A stretch of 14,338 nt of DNA from an uncultured Ruminococcus sp. (lineage in GTDB: Bacteria; Bacillota; Clostridia; Oscillospirales; Ruminococcaceae): assembly GCA_910577575.1 (NCBI GenBank), contig CAJTOG010000050.1, positions 1 to 14,338 on the forward strand, in the 5' to 3' direction. Shown in pieces: positions 13,935-14,338 of this stretch (its first letter is position 1; the number at the start of each line of letters is the position of its first letter). Below the pieces are notes generated by a model. It did no database searches. It was given only the letters and a program-made list of their open reading frames with translations, and was not told where the DNA came from. The position numbers and the translations under genes were made by a program.

Positions 13935-14338
13935 ATGCTTATAATGAAAATATTTTTTCTGATACTTATAATCATATGTATAATATTTTACATAATGTAT
14001 TTATGGGACTTTGCTCTTGTACTCCTGATAACAATTGTAGCAATACCGGTTCTGATGTTTATATCGACATACATAACAAAAAAACTTATTGATGTTAATT
14101 TTTCCATAAAAGAAGATACTGTTATGAAAAATGAGGAATTTCCTGTACTGCTCAAAATAACAAATAGAAGTATCTTTCCGATAGGAAAAGCAGAAGCATT
14201 TATTGAATATTGCAATATTTTCAGCAATGAAATAAATACTTTTAATTTACTCCTTCCGATTCAGTCAAAAAACACTCAAAGCATTTCGTTTCATCTGAAT
14301 TCAAAATACTGTGGAATAATTGACATACGATGTGTATA
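13935..14338 (+). CDS. DUF58-domain membrane protein (N-terminal 134 residues, partial)
   Basis: The frame is open from the ATG at 13935 to the right edge. Residues about 3-22 and 25-45 are two hydrophobic helices. They are followed by a beta-rich stretch including FPVLLKITNRSIFPIGKAE and ending near SKYCGIIDIRC, the pattern seen before the DUF58 core in MoxR-linked proteins. An ATG at 13944 is an alternative start. The ribosome site (AGGTAA) overlaps the MoxR stop codon, so the genes are coupled. The DUF58 signature and any von Willebrand-like region lie beyond the window; the assignment rests on topology, context and these motifs. Confidence 0.8.
   Translation, partial: MLIMKIFFLILIIICIIFYIMYLWDFALVLLITIVAIPVLMFISTYITKKLIDVNFSIKEDTVMKNEEFPVLLKITNRSIFPIGKAEAFIEYCNIFSNEINTFNLLLPIQSKNTQSISFHLNSKYCGIIDIRCV

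Noticed and set aside
1..14338. CRISPR array, tRNA or rRNA genes, insertion sequence with terminal repeats
   Set aside because: No regularly spaced repeats, no tRNA-like cloverleaf or rRNA sequence and no transposase motif were seen in any part of the window.

Overview
The window looks like chromosomal DNA of a low-GC Clostridia-type Firmicute. A Ruminococcus-like gut or rumen anaerobe is my best guess, from the strong AGGAGG-type ribosome sites, the consensus sigma-A promoters, the AT-rich codon choice and the gene families present. It is an accessory-type region: small stress and defence operons separated by gene remnants. All identifications come from reading motifs by eye; no database search was possible.

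Layout. (1) 1-2316, minus strand: a type I restriction system with hsdS followed by hsdR (hsdR runs off the left edge). HsdS is unusual because its two target-recognition halves are nearly the same sequence. No hsdM lies upstream. (2) 2317-2526: a divergent intergenic region with two textbook promoters, one per direction; a 10-bp inverted repeat sits on the hsdS promoter. (3) 2527-5410, plus strand: a tight three-gene operon of an HSL-family esterase, an alcohol-acetyltransferase/condensation-like acyltransferase and a zinc-ribbon membrane protein (DUF6320-like). (4) 5411-5881: a decayed membrane-protein remnant and a terminator. (5) 5882-9468, minus strand: a redox operon led by a MerR-family regulator, running merR, FMN/FeS oxidoreductase, carboxymuconolactone decarboxylase-cupin fusion, flavodoxin, iron-containing alcohol dehydrogenase. 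Its promoter has the 19-bp spacer and central dyad typical of MerR control, and the regulator carries a cysteine at residue 52, as in the aldehyde sensor AdhR. I infer an electrophile or aldehyde detoxification regulon.

(6) 9552-9962: a GNAT acetyltransferase pseudogene with three in-frame stops. (7) 10016-12127, minus strand: an unrecognised 107-residue protein between two terminators, then a compact manganese catalase and a general-stress SDR dehydrogenase. (8) 12128-12864: a graveyard holding a truncated ParA-like N-terminus and a frameshifted unknown gene. (9) 12894 to the right edge, plus strand: a promoter, a MoxR-type AAA+ ATPase and the start of a DUF58 protein, which is the classic pair.

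The strongest candidates for something undescribed are the HsdS with duplicated recognition domains, the esterase/acyltransferase/DUF6320 cassette, and the MerR-led carbonyl/quinone redox operon with its CMD-cupin fusion.
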